From Candidatus Zhuqueibacterota bacterium (GTDB lineage Bacteria > SM23-31), in NCBI GenBank assembly GCA_022562855.1, contig JADFON010000011.1, positions 1 through 14,108 on the forward strand: a stretch of DNA of 14,108 bases, written 5' to 3'. The notes under the pieces are model-generated. The model worked only from the letters and a program-made list of their open reading frames with translations, had not been told where the DNA came from and made no database searches. Made by a program: the position numbers and the translations under genes. Numbering within the stretch: the first letter of the stretch is position 1; every line of letters starts with the position of its first letter. Of this stretch, positions 7,635 to 14,108 are shown piece by piece.

Positions 7635-10286
7635 TCAATTGCTCACATTAGTACTGCCATACAATAGCTCAGTTACATTCTTGAACACGTCAAAAACGTC
7701 ATTTATTTTGCTTAGCCCTTTGATTCCTGCGGTTGCCATATGTTTTCTGCCTCCGCCTCCACCACCGACCGATTTTGTTAATTCAGAAATGATAGCGTTT
7801 GCGTCCCACATTTTCTCCTTTAGAAGCTCGTCTCCGACAATGCACACCAATAGAACTTTACCGTTAGATTCTGTTCCGATTAGTGCAACTCCTTCCGGCA
7901 TCTTTTTCCTGATGAAATCTCCATACTCCTTTAACTCATCCATCGTGGAACTTTGAAATTGTTTTGTTATTAGTGATGAATTTTCTTTTCTTGCTTTGTT
8001 TATAATGGTTTCCAGTTCCGAATTAACCGAGCTTCTTCGCAGTTCTCTTAGATTTTTTTCGAGCTCTTTGTGCTCACTCAACAAATGTTCTAATTTCTCT
8101 ATTATATCCTCATCCTGTGCATTGAGTTTTTCTTTGATGTGTTTTAACCGGTTTCTCTCTTGTTTTATTCTTTCGTATGTATAATTACCGGTTTCCGCTT
8201 CAATTCGTCTTATCCCCGCTGCCGATGCGCTTTCACTTGTAATTCTGAACTCACCGATAAGCCCGGTAGATTCTATATGCGTTCCACCGCATAGCTCAAT
8301 ACTGTAGCCGGCAATACTGACAGTGCGGACACGGTCACCGTATTTCTCACCAAAAAGCGCCATTGCGCCCTTTTTCTTTGCTTCATCCAGGGCTACATTA
8401 TCATCTATAACTACAGGAAAGTTTTTTCTAATGGCGTCATTGACCGATTTCTCCACTTTTGCAATTTCCTCATCCGACAATTTGTGAAAATGGTTGAAAT
8501 CAAACCTCAGATGAGTCGGCGCCACGAGAGAACCTGCCTGCTTCACGTGAGTTCCAAGAACTTCACGTAACACCGTGTGAAGAAGGTGTGTAGCTGTATG
8601 ATTTCGTTTAATGTCAAGTCTTCTCTGCGAGTCTATTGCTGCATTTACGGTTATCCCCGGTTTTAATGTACTGTTTATTACCTTAGCATAATGATAAATA
8701 GAAGATACTTCCGATTTTTGGGTATCGTAAATTTCCGCCAGAAGTTTGCCGTCGGGCGTTTCAAGTCTGCCCGTATCGCCCACCTGACCGCCGGATTCGG
8801 AATAAAAAGGTGTTTCTCCGTCAAGCAGGATGGTTACTTCCTGACCGGATACTGCGGAATCTGTTTTTTTACCGTTGCTGTCGAATATCCCGGCAATTTT
8901 CGTAGAGATCGACTCTTTGTTATAATTAAAGACCGTGACCACGTCGGATTTCTCAAAGGTTTTTACGGAGACGCCTGACTTCTTGACGGATGAACGTTCT
9001 CTTTGACCTGCCATATCGGAATCGAACTCGTCAACGTTAACATCGAGATTGAGGTCGCGTGCCATCAATTGGGTGAGATCCAGGGGAAATCCATAGGTAT
9101 CATATAACGTAAAGGCGTCATGACCGGGAATTGTTTTTAAGCCTGATTTTTGTACATTTTCGGCTATTTTTCGGAAAATTTCTATCCCCCGGTCAAGGGT
9201 CTTTCCAAATCCCACTTCCTCGGATTGAATCACATTCCTGATGTATTCTTCCCGCTCCACAATTTCCGGGTAATCAGCGCCCATCGTCTCAATCAGCGGT
9301 TTTACAAGCCGGAACATGAATGGATCGTGTATGTCTAAATCCCTGCTGTATCGGGCAGCCCTGCGCAGAATTCTGCGCAGAACGTATCCCCTTCCTTCGT
9401 TTGACGGGGCTGCTCCATCGGCAAGCGCAAATGTCAATGCCCGGATATGGTCGCAGATTACTCTGAATGCCACACCGACGTCGTTTTCCTCGGTATACGA
9501 CAGACCTGTTATTTCACTTATCGAATCGATAAGGCGTTCGAACAAGTCGGTATCGTAATTAGAACGTTTACCTTGTAGAATTGCAGTTATTCGTTCAAAA
9601 CCCATTCCGGTGTCAACGTGCTTGGCAGGAAGTTCGGTCAGTTTCCCGTCGTTTTCCCGGTTGAACTGAATAAACACAAGATTCCACAGTTCCTGGTACC
9701 TGCCGCATTCACATCCGAATGAACATTTTGAGCCGCACGAATACTCCGCGCCAAGGTCGTAGTGGATCTCGGAACAGGGACCGCAGGGACCCGTTTCGCC
9801 CATTTCCCAAAAATTCTCGCTTTTGCCGAACTTGTAAACCCGTCCCTGCTCAATATTTGTCATTTCATACCATAATTTTTCGGATTCGTCATCTTCAAGA
9901 TAGACAGTCGCATACAATTTATCCGCATCGAGTTTCCATACTTCTGTGAATAACTCCCATGCCCATTGTATTGCTTCCCTCTTATAATAATCCCCGAAAG
10001 ACCAGTTTCCAAGCATTTCAAAAAAAGTATGGTGATAAGTATCGACTCCCACTTCTTCCAAATCGTTGTGCTTTCCGCTGACTCGAATGCATTTTTGAGA
10101 ATTCACCGCCCTGTTATATTCCCGCTTACCGGCGCCAATAAATATATCTTTAAATTGATTCATTCCCGCATTGGTAAACAAAAGCGTGGGGTCCTGCTGA
10201 GGGATTACCGGCGCGCTGTGGAGTATTTTATGTCCTTTTTTCCCGAAGAAATCCAGAAAGCTATTTCTTACCTCACGCGAATGCAT
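7635..10286 (-). CDS. alaS: Alanyl-tRNA synthetase
   Basis: The full-length 883-residue class II synthetase charges tRNA-Ala and edits Ser/Gly mischarging. The catalytic core (about 1-250) shows DPTLLFTNAGMNQFKD (32-47), the motif 2 region TYHHTFFEMLGNWSFGDYY (83-101) and GPCGPCSEIHYD (166-177). A cysteine-rich insertion (C184, C188, C192, C194) before RYQELWNLVF is a common variant in bacterial AlaRS. The tRNA-recognition region includes GRGYVLRRILRRAARY. The editing domain carries the zinc-type HTATH (H563, H567) and CGGTH (C666, H670) motifs. The C-terminal Gly-rich GGGGGGRKHMATAGIKG belongs to the C-Ala/DHHA1 domain. The ATG at 10286 has AGGAGA 5 nt upstream. Its first 14 bp overlap the end of recX, implying translational coupling. 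It stops with TGA, 75 bp before pcrB. Confidence 0.98.
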   Translation of the reverse strand: MHSREVRNSFLDFFGKKGHKILHSAPVIPQQDPTLLFTNAGMNQFKDIFIGAGKREYNRAVNSQKCIRVSGKHNDLEEVGVDTYHHTFFEMLGNWSFGDYYKREAIQWAWELFTEVWKLDADKLYATVYLEDDESEKLWYEMTNIEQGRVYKFGKSENFWEMGETGPCGPCSEIHYDLGAEYSCGSKCSFGCECGRYQELWNLVFIQFNRENDGKLTELPAKHVDTGMGFERITAILQGKRSNYDTDLFERLIDSISEITGLSYTEENDVGVAFRVICDHIRALTFALADGAAPSNEGRGYVLRRILRRAARYSRDLDIHDPFMFRLVKPLIETMGADYPEIVEREEYIRNVIQSEEVGFGKTLDRGIEIFRKIAENVQKSGLKTIPGHDAFTLYDTYGFPLDLTQLMARDLNLDVNVDEFDSDMAGQRERSSVKKSGVSVKTFEKSDVVTVFNYNKESISTKIAGIFDSNGKKTDSAVSGQEVTILLDGETPFYSESGGQVGDTGRLETPDGKLLAEIYDTQKSEVSSIYHYAKVINSTLKPGITVNAAIDSQRRLDIKRNHTATHLLHTVLREVLGTHVKQAGSLVAPTHLRFDFNHFHKLSDEEIAKVEKSVNDAIRKNFPVVIDDNVALDEAKKKGAMALFGEKYGDRVRTVSIAGYSIELCGGTHIESTGLIGEFRITSESASAAGIRRIEAETGNYTYERIKQERNRLKHIKEKLNAQDEDIIEKLEHLLSEHKELEKNLRELRRSSVNSELETIINKARKENSSLITKQFQSSTMDELKEYGDFIRKKMPEGVALIGTESNGKVLLVCIVGDELLKEKMWDANAIISELTKSVGGGGGGRKHMATAGIKGLSKINDVFDVFKNVTELLYGSTNVSN

Positions 10287-10971
10287 TACTATCTCCTATT
10301 ACTTGCTCGATAGTCGACCATGTAAAACCTCTTTGATAGAGAAATTTGGCAATTTTCTTGTGCCGTTCCACAGATCCTGCCGGACCAGACCCGGGATGAC
10401 GGGACAACCACTGCTGCATCCCTTTTTGCGCTAATTCAACCTGGTTGACCTCATTAAATTCTTGATCGATCACTTTATCGATGATGTCTGCTGCAATTCC
10501 TTTTTTCTGCAATTCCGACCGGATAAGAAATTCACCCGAGGGTTTTCGCTGAACCAGGTCATGTACAAATATTTTGGCAAATTGTTCATCATCAACGAGA
10601 TTCAGCCGTTTCAAGTCGGCTATAATTGCATGAGAGGTCTCCGTATTCACGCCCGACCTTTGAAGTCTCTGCTTTAGTTCTGTTTCACTGCGTGAGCGGT
10701 AAGATAGAAAATTCAATAACTGTTCTTTCCCGCGGGCAATCTCCGAATCGGTTTTGAGTTTTTCAAACTGACTTTCCGATATATGCATCCCCGTGAAAAG
10801 CGCCTCTCGCAAAACAGTTTCTTCCGGGATTTTTAGAGATTCACCCGAATCGAATGAGCATATTCTCCACAACGGACTTTTCCTCATCCCGCTTGACTTC
10901 ACAGCATTTGCTTTGCCGGTATGTTCCAGTTTTACAATTACCCGGTCACCGGCAGGTCTGAAGGATTTCAT
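10273..10971 (-). CDS. recX: Regulatory protein RecX
   Basis: The 232-residue RecX-family protein is a modulator (usually inhibitor) of RecA filaments in recombination and the SOS response. The three-helix repeats are recognisable: LNFLSYRSRSETELKQRLQR (about 86-105), followed by LKRLNLVDDEQFAKIFVHDL (about 123-142), LIRSELQKKGIAADIIDKVI (about 151-170) and the closing repeat KIAKFLYQRGFTWSTIEQVI. An N-terminal 60-70 residue extension rich in K/R and G is typical of longer RecX proteins in this group. The gene is first in the operon and ends with TGA 14 bp inside alaS (ATGCATTCGCGTGA). recX-alaS adjacency also occurs in other bacteria. recA is not in the window. There is no strong RBS before the ATG at 10971. 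Confidence 0.88.
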   Translation of the reverse strand: MKSFRPAGDRVIVKLEHTGKANAVKSSGMRKSPLWRICSFDSGESLKIPEETVLREALFTGMHISESQFEKLKTDSEIARGKEQLLNFLSYRSRSETELKQRLQRSGVNTETSHAIIADLKRLNLVDDEQFAKIFVHDLVQRKPSGEFLIRSELQKKGIAADIIDKVIDQEFNEVNQVELAQKGMQQWLSRHPGSGPAGSVERHKKIAKFLYQRGFTWSTIEQVIGDSNAFA

Positions 10972-11297
10972 TATTGGTCTATTGTACGATTGTCAGAAAA
11001 CAATGTATTGAAAAATTAAAATGAATTCAATAAATTTTTTCCAGACTCATTTCCATATTGAGCATATAAAAAAGCAGGGATAACCGTCCCTGCTTTATAA
11101 AATAAAACCAATATGTGTCCAATTTCTTATCTGATTATCAATCTGCGCTGTCAATCAGGATCAGATGTCCGGAAAACCGAAATTCACTGCAAAAACATAC
11201 ACTACGGTAAACTAAGTAAGTTATAACCATTTAAAATACAAGAAATAATTTTAATTTGTTAAAAATTTGGTTTGGCGGTTTCTCCTGCATTTCCGTT
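10972..11297. other. 326-bp gap: selD terminator and recX-operon promoter region
   Basis: There is no coding sequence. The stretch between the selD stop (11298) and the hairpin (11096) is AT-rich. It has one minor inverted repeat ATCTGAT / ATCAGAT (11129-11135 / 11160-11166) with a 24-nt loop. The 93 bp between the terminator and recX should carry the promoter of the recX-alaS-pcrB-gmhA operon; no clear boxes were recognised. Confidence 0.5.
11065..11096 (-). terminator. Rho-independent terminator downstream of selD
   Basis: AAAGCAGGGA (11071-11080) and TCCCTGCTTT (11087-11096) form a perfect 10-bp stem with a 6-nt loop. Read on the minus strand the stem is followed by a T-run (TTTTTATAT, down to about 11065). 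It therefore ends transcripts arriving from selD, about 200 nt after its stop, and separates them from the recX operon. Confidence 0.85.
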
Positions 11298-12353
11298 CTA
11301 TTTTCTCACGACCATCTGTCCGGCGGCTCCGGCGGTCACTTCGCCAATGATCGAGGCATCTTGAACTTCCTCTTTCAACAGCCGGGAAAGGAGTTCTTCG
11401 GCTTTATCCCTGTGAATCGATATGAGCAGTCCTCCGGAAGTTTGCGGATCGTACAGCACGAGCTGTTCGGATTCTGTAATACTGCTGTCGAACGAGACTT
11501 TATCATCCAGGTACTCTTTGTTCGTATACGCTCCTCCGGGAATATTTCCTTTTATACAATATTCTTGAGTATCTTTGAGAAGCGGAACTTTTGACGATTG
11601 AATTTCAATGGAAACGCTGCTTGCCGCCGCCATTTCATGCGCGTGACCGAGAAGACCATACCCTGTAATGTCGGTGCAAGCGTGGGCGCCGAATTCCTGC
11701 ATGAGCACTGAAGGGATCTTATTGAGCGTGGTCATGCATTCGCAAATCATGTCTTCTACTTCGGGAGAAGCCTTTCCAAATTTTATCGCCGTCGCAAGAA
11801 TCCCGGTGCCTATGGGTTTTGTCAGTATAAGTTTATCACCGGGTTGTGCGCCGGCGTTTGTTATAATCTTTTCCGGGTGTACGACTCCCGTCACCGCAAG
11901 TCCGTATTTGACTTCGGGGTCCATAATGGAGTGCCCGCCCAGTATCACTGTCCCGGCTTCATTTGCCTTGTCGGCGCCTCCTTTAAGAATCTCGATAACC
12001 GTTTCAATCTCAAGATGCTTTTTCGGATAACCGATAAAATTCAGCGCTGTCAGAGGTTTTCCGCCCATCGCATAAATGTCGCTTATGGCGTTTGCCGCAG
12101 CTATTTGTCCGAACTTATAGGGATCGTCCACCAACGGGGTGAATATATCAATCGTCTGGATGATCGCCAATTCATCGGTCAGTTTATACACGCCGGCGTC
12201 GTCAGCGTGGGACGTACCTACAAGCACATTTTCGTGATCCTGTTTCGGCAGGTGCTCTAATATCTTGCTTAACTCCGTTAAGCTCAGCTTAGACGCTCAA
12301 CCGGCGCATTCGACGAGTTCGGTAAGCCTTTTTCTTTTGTCAAAAAGCTTCAA
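11298..12353 (-). CDS. selD: Selenide, water dikinase (selenophosphate synthetase), itself a selenoprotein
   Basis: The enzyme makes selenophosphate from selenide and ATP, the selenium donor for selenocysteine (Sec) and selenouridine. The uninterrupted frame begins at an internal GTG (12227, residue 43). The conserved N-terminus continues upstream in frame: RLTELVECAG, then TGA (12297-12299), then ASKLSLTELSKILEHLP. This matches the SelD pattern AG-[C/U]-x-x-K, so TGA is read as Sec19, with catalytic Lys22. The start is the TTG at 12353, with GAGGAG 9 nt upstream. The resulting 351 residues match the family (E. coli 347). Further motifs: SHADDAGVYKL (48-58; D51), TIDIFTP (67-73; D69), AAANAISDIYAMGGKPL (85-101; D92), LGGHSIMDPEVKYG, TDITGYGLLGHAHEM and DPQTSGGLL. 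It is 52 bp downstream of the TauE/SafE gene and probably cotranscribed with it. A GTG-initiated version would lack the catalytic site and make no functional sense. Confidence 0.93.
12257..12299 (-). promoter_or_regulatory. Bacterial SECIS element with the recoded TGA of selD
   Basis: On the minus strand, TGA (12299-12297) is followed 13 nt later by GCTTAAC-GGA-GTTAAGC (12283-12267). This is a perfect 7-bp stem with a GGA triloop. A lower stem CTAA (12292-12289) / TTAG (12260-12257) extends it across an internal loop. The apical loop begins 20 nt after the TGA and has G in its first position. Both match the usual bacterial SECIS rules (loop roughly 16-37 nt after the UGA, small loop with an early G, where SelB binds). 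The hairpin is inside the coding sequence. Confidence 0.85.
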
Positions 12354-12362
12354 ATCTTCGGT

Positions 12363-12368
12363 CTCCTC
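12363..12368 (-). promoter_or_regulatory. Ribosome-binding site supporting the TTG start of selD
   Basis: GAGGAG on the minus strand lies 9 nt before the TTG at 12353. No in-frame ATG or GTG exists between the upstream stop TAA (12380-12378) and the recoded TGA, so TTG is the best start. Confidence 0.75.
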
Positions 12369-12405
12369 TTTACTACATTAATATAGAACGATTTTTCACG
12401 GTTTT

Positions 12406-13209
12406 TTAAATGAATCCGAATCCTAATAGAACCGCGAAAACTAAAAGCAATGTGCCAACTATTAAATGAACGGTTCTGACCGTTACTTTCTTCATCAGGC
12501 GCGACCCGGCAAACGAACCGAGAAACGCCGCCGCCGTTGCCGCCACGAGTACCGACAAACTGTTACTTTCTTCTATTTCGCCCAGGTTTGCAAGCTGCGA
12601 AAAAAATGCAAATCCGTAAACCGTTATCCGTGTTATATCGACAACAATCGCAGATATCACGGAAGTTCCGATAAAACTTTCTTTGTCTAATCCGGTCCTG
12701 ATGAGAAACGCTGCCCTTAATGCCCCCTGGTGACCGGATATCCCCCCAAAGAAACCGGAAATTGCACCACCGGCTGAGATATATCTTTGACTGAAAATTG
12801 TTGAATACCTATTCCGGTCGAGGCTTACCATTTCAATAAGACCAAATATAAGCATCAGAACCGCGATGATAGCTTTTACCGGAGTAATATCCATATTATT
12901 CCCGAAAAGCATATACTCGTAATGAAACGGTACGCGTGATAATTTTGTCAGTAGCAGCGCACCGAATATAGAGCAAATTCCGGCAGGAAGCGCAAACCGC
13001 ACAACTACATTCCAATCCGCATGTTTACCGACAAGAAAGAACTTGAATATATTATTCAGTAAATGAACTACCGCTGTGGATGCTACAGCGATGTTCGCCG
13101 GAAAATAAATCATAAAAGCGGGCAGCAGGAGTGTTCCAAGTCCAAAACCGGACAAAAGCGTCAATGCGGCAACAACAAGGGCGGCTCCACATATTATGAG
13201 GTACGGCAT
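12406..13209 (-). CDS. TauE/SafE family membrane transporter
   Basis: The 267-residue integral membrane protein belongs to the TauE/SafE (former DUF81) family. Members move sulfur compounds such as sulfite or sulfoacetate, or other organic anions, across the inner membrane; many remain uncharacterised. Seven to eight hydrophobic segments are visible (about 3-26, 28-52, 68-89, 109-130, 145-170, 179-206, 217-238, 245-267). The family's paired repeats show as LLSGFGLGTLLLPAFMIY (18-35) and ISGFFGGISGHQGALRAAFL (150-169), the second carrying the G-x-x-G-G hallmark. The sequence is complete and typical in length. There is no clear RBS. It is 52 bp upstream of selD on the same strand, which raises the possibility of a selenium or sulfur oxyanion substrate. 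That is context, not evidence of substrate. Confidence 0.85.
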   Translation of the reverse strand: MPYLIICGAALVVAALTLLSGFGLGTLLLPAFMIYFPANIAVASTAVVHLLNNIFKFFLVGKHADWNVVVRFALPAGICSIFGALLLTKLSRVPFHYEYMLFGNNMDITPVKAIIAVLMLIFGLIEMVSLDRNRYSTIFSQRYISAGGAISGFFGGISGHQGALRAAFLIRTGLDKESFIGTSVISAIVVDITRITVYGFAFFSQLANLGEIEESNSLSVLVAATAAAFLGSFAGSRLMKKVTVRTVHLIVGTLLLVFAVLLGFGFI

Positions 13210-13373
13210 AGAGTATTCGGTTAAAACCCTCTACGAAAAAAAACCTGAATCCTTTCGAATTGATTGCGGTGTTTTACGCCACCAATATACAAATTTTTGC
13301 TAAAACTGCAATAGAATTTTAGAGATAATAAAAGGCTGGAATTGTTCTCAGAGAAGGTTTGCTCTGTTTTCTC

Positions 13374-14018
13374 TCATTTTCCCGGAGGTTCGGGCAACAT
13401 GGGGTGGCAGTAGAGACACTGGTCGAAATCTTCTACGCTTACCAAAGTCTTATCGAACCGTTCGATATGTTCCCCGTTGTGACATTTTCCGCAGTCGTTG
13501 TACATGAGGGGCCAATTGGTGGTATAAGTGCCGACGTCTGCAGGGTCTATATGAACTATGCCCCTGTGGCAGTCCACACAGTTCATGTTATTTTGCTCTA
13601 TGTGGACCCGGTGAGCCATTCGTAAGCCCAAAGTTTCCAGCAATGTTTCCGGAAGATCGTCAAAACCTAATTCATTAAAGTAGAATATCGCAGAATGGCA
13701 GCTCTTGCAGTTTGCGGTTGCGATTGGTATCGGGTCTTCGTGAGGTTCGATATTGACGCCCCAATCGGTTACCGTTGCAAACCACCACCGCAGGACTTTG
13801 CCCTGTCCGTCAATATTTCCTGCAAGACCCGGGTTAAGATGGCACTCGGTACAGTCGACCGATTTATGTGTCGACTCGACCCACCTCGCATGTTCAGGCG
13901 TGTGACACGTTCCACAGGCGAAGTTTGTCTGAGAGACTTTGATCGTGGCGGCGTACAGTACAACGACTGCTCCGCCAAAAATCAATAGACCCGTGCGGCT
14001 CAGGTTTTTTAGTTTCAT
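13374..14018 (-). CDS. Membrane-anchored six-heme c-type cytochrome (NapC/NirT/NrfH-like)
   Basis: The 214-residue protein has one N-terminal signal-anchor (about residues 9-27) and six CXXCH heme-binding motifs: CGTCH (35), CTECH (56), CKSCH (104), CVDCH (147), CGKCH (176) and CLYCH (201). The first two with their spacing (THKSVDCTECHLNPG) resemble the NapC/NirT family of quinol dehydrogenases. These pass electrons from the quinol pool to periplasmic reductases; six motifs exceed the four or five usual in NapC/NrfH. Extra histidines (H43, H51, H93, H136, H139, H156, H184) could be distal ligands. No reductase partner is visible; it could be encoded beyond the right edge. It lies 164 bp upstream of the TauE/SafE gene on the same strand, perhaps as a separate unit. 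Heme attachment needs a cytochrome c maturation system elsewhere. Confidence 0.85.
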   Translation of the reverse strand: MKLKNLSRTGLLIFGGAVVVLYAATIKVSQTNFACGTCHTPEHARWVESTHKSVDCTECHLNPGLAGNIDGQGKVLRWWFATVTDWGVNIEPHEDPIPIATANCKSCHSAIFYFNELGFDDLPETLLETLGLRMAHRVHIEQNNMNCVDCHRGIVHIDPADVGTYTTNWPLMYNDCGKCHNGEHIERFDKTLVSVEDFDQCLYCHPMLPEPPGK

Positions 14019-14044
14019 GCTTGCTGATATAACAAAGTATAATA

Positions 14045-14087
14045 ATTAAAAAATATAGGGAAAGCCGGATCAGCATTCCCTATATTT
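14045..14087 (-). terminator. Rho-independent terminator of a gene beyond the right edge
   Basis: AAATATAGGGAA (14051-14062) and TTCCCTATATTT (14076-14087) form a perfect 12-bp stem with a 13-nt loop. On the minus strand the stem runs into a T-rich tail (TTTTTTAATTATT). It therefore closes a minus-strand transcript entering from the right, 33 bp upstream of the cytochrome start. The cytochrome must then have its own promoter in the short gap 14019-14050 or depend on read-through. Confidence 0.8.
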
Positions 14088-14108
14088 GATCTCCTATTGA
14101 GCCGGACC

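Noticed and set aside
11129-11166. ATCTGAT / ATCAGAT inverted repeat downstream of selD, considered as a terminator or riboswitch
   Set aside because: Only 7 bp of stem with a 24-nt loop and no T-run; the real terminator is at 11065-11096.
13221-13376. TGA stop of the cytochrome gene followed by 50 open codons in frame, with a small AGAGAA/TTCTCT hairpin; considered as another selenocysteine codon
   Set aside because: The downstream translation has no heme motif or recognisable domain. The hairpin starts within the TGA codon, too close for a bSECIS. The six-heme protein already looks complete.
1-14108. CRISPR array, tRNA, rRNA, transposase or phage genes
   Set aside because: Looked for on both strands; no regularly spaced repeats, cloverleaf genes or mobile-element proteins were recognised.

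Overview
The window is an AT-rich bacterial chromosome segment. The gene families point to the FCB superphylum (Bacteroidota, Ignavibacteria, Calditrichota or Marinimicrobia-like lineages) rather than Proteobacteria or Firmicutes. The clues are a six-bladed beta-propeller lipoprotein, a DUF2911 protein, a bacterial group-II GGGP synthase (PcrB family) in a housekeeping operon, and a dispersed 'CATTTCGACCG...GAGAAATCTC...CTCGACATGAC' palindromic repeat of a kind common in that group. The phylum is not settled by the sequence alone. No rRNA, tRNA, CRISPR array, transposase or phage gene was seen.

Layout. Left part (1-2770): a minus-strand secreted beta-propeller/NHL-type protein (344-1537) is divergent from a plus-strand exported DUF2911 protein (1910-2473). 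The latter is followed by a gap holding a GC-rich structured island and a strong intrinsic terminator at 2734-2767. Middle (3014-5611): an orphan membrane-anchored sensor histidine kinase (2 TM, GAF, three PAS, HisKA, HATPase) with no response regulator nearby. A non-coding region of about 590 bp follows, carrying a MITE-like nested inverted-repeat element. From 6198 to 10971 a minus-strand operon reads recX > alaS > pcrB > gmhA; recX and alaS overlap by 14 bp. Right part (11298-14018), also minus strand: a six-heme NapC/NirT-like cytochrome, a TauE/SafE-type membrane transporter, then selD, which ends before an intrinsic terminator at about 11065-11096.

The main result is that selD is itself a selenoprotein gene. 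A simple ORF call starts it at an internal GTG (12227). The conserved SelD N-terminus continues upstream in the same frame through an in-frame TGA at 12297-12299. That codon sits exactly at the catalytic Cys/Sec position (C-A-G-[TGA]-A-S-K). A perfect 7-bp hairpin with a GGA loop starts 13 nt after the TGA and fits the bacterial SECIS pattern. Upstream is a TTG start with a good GAGGAG ribosome-binding site, giving a 351-residue protein of normal SelD length. The organism is therefore inferred to have a selenocysteine system (SelA, SelB, tRNA-Sec) elsewhere. The TauE/SafE gene 52 bp upstream of selD may take part in selenium or sulfur oxyanion transport, but that is context only.
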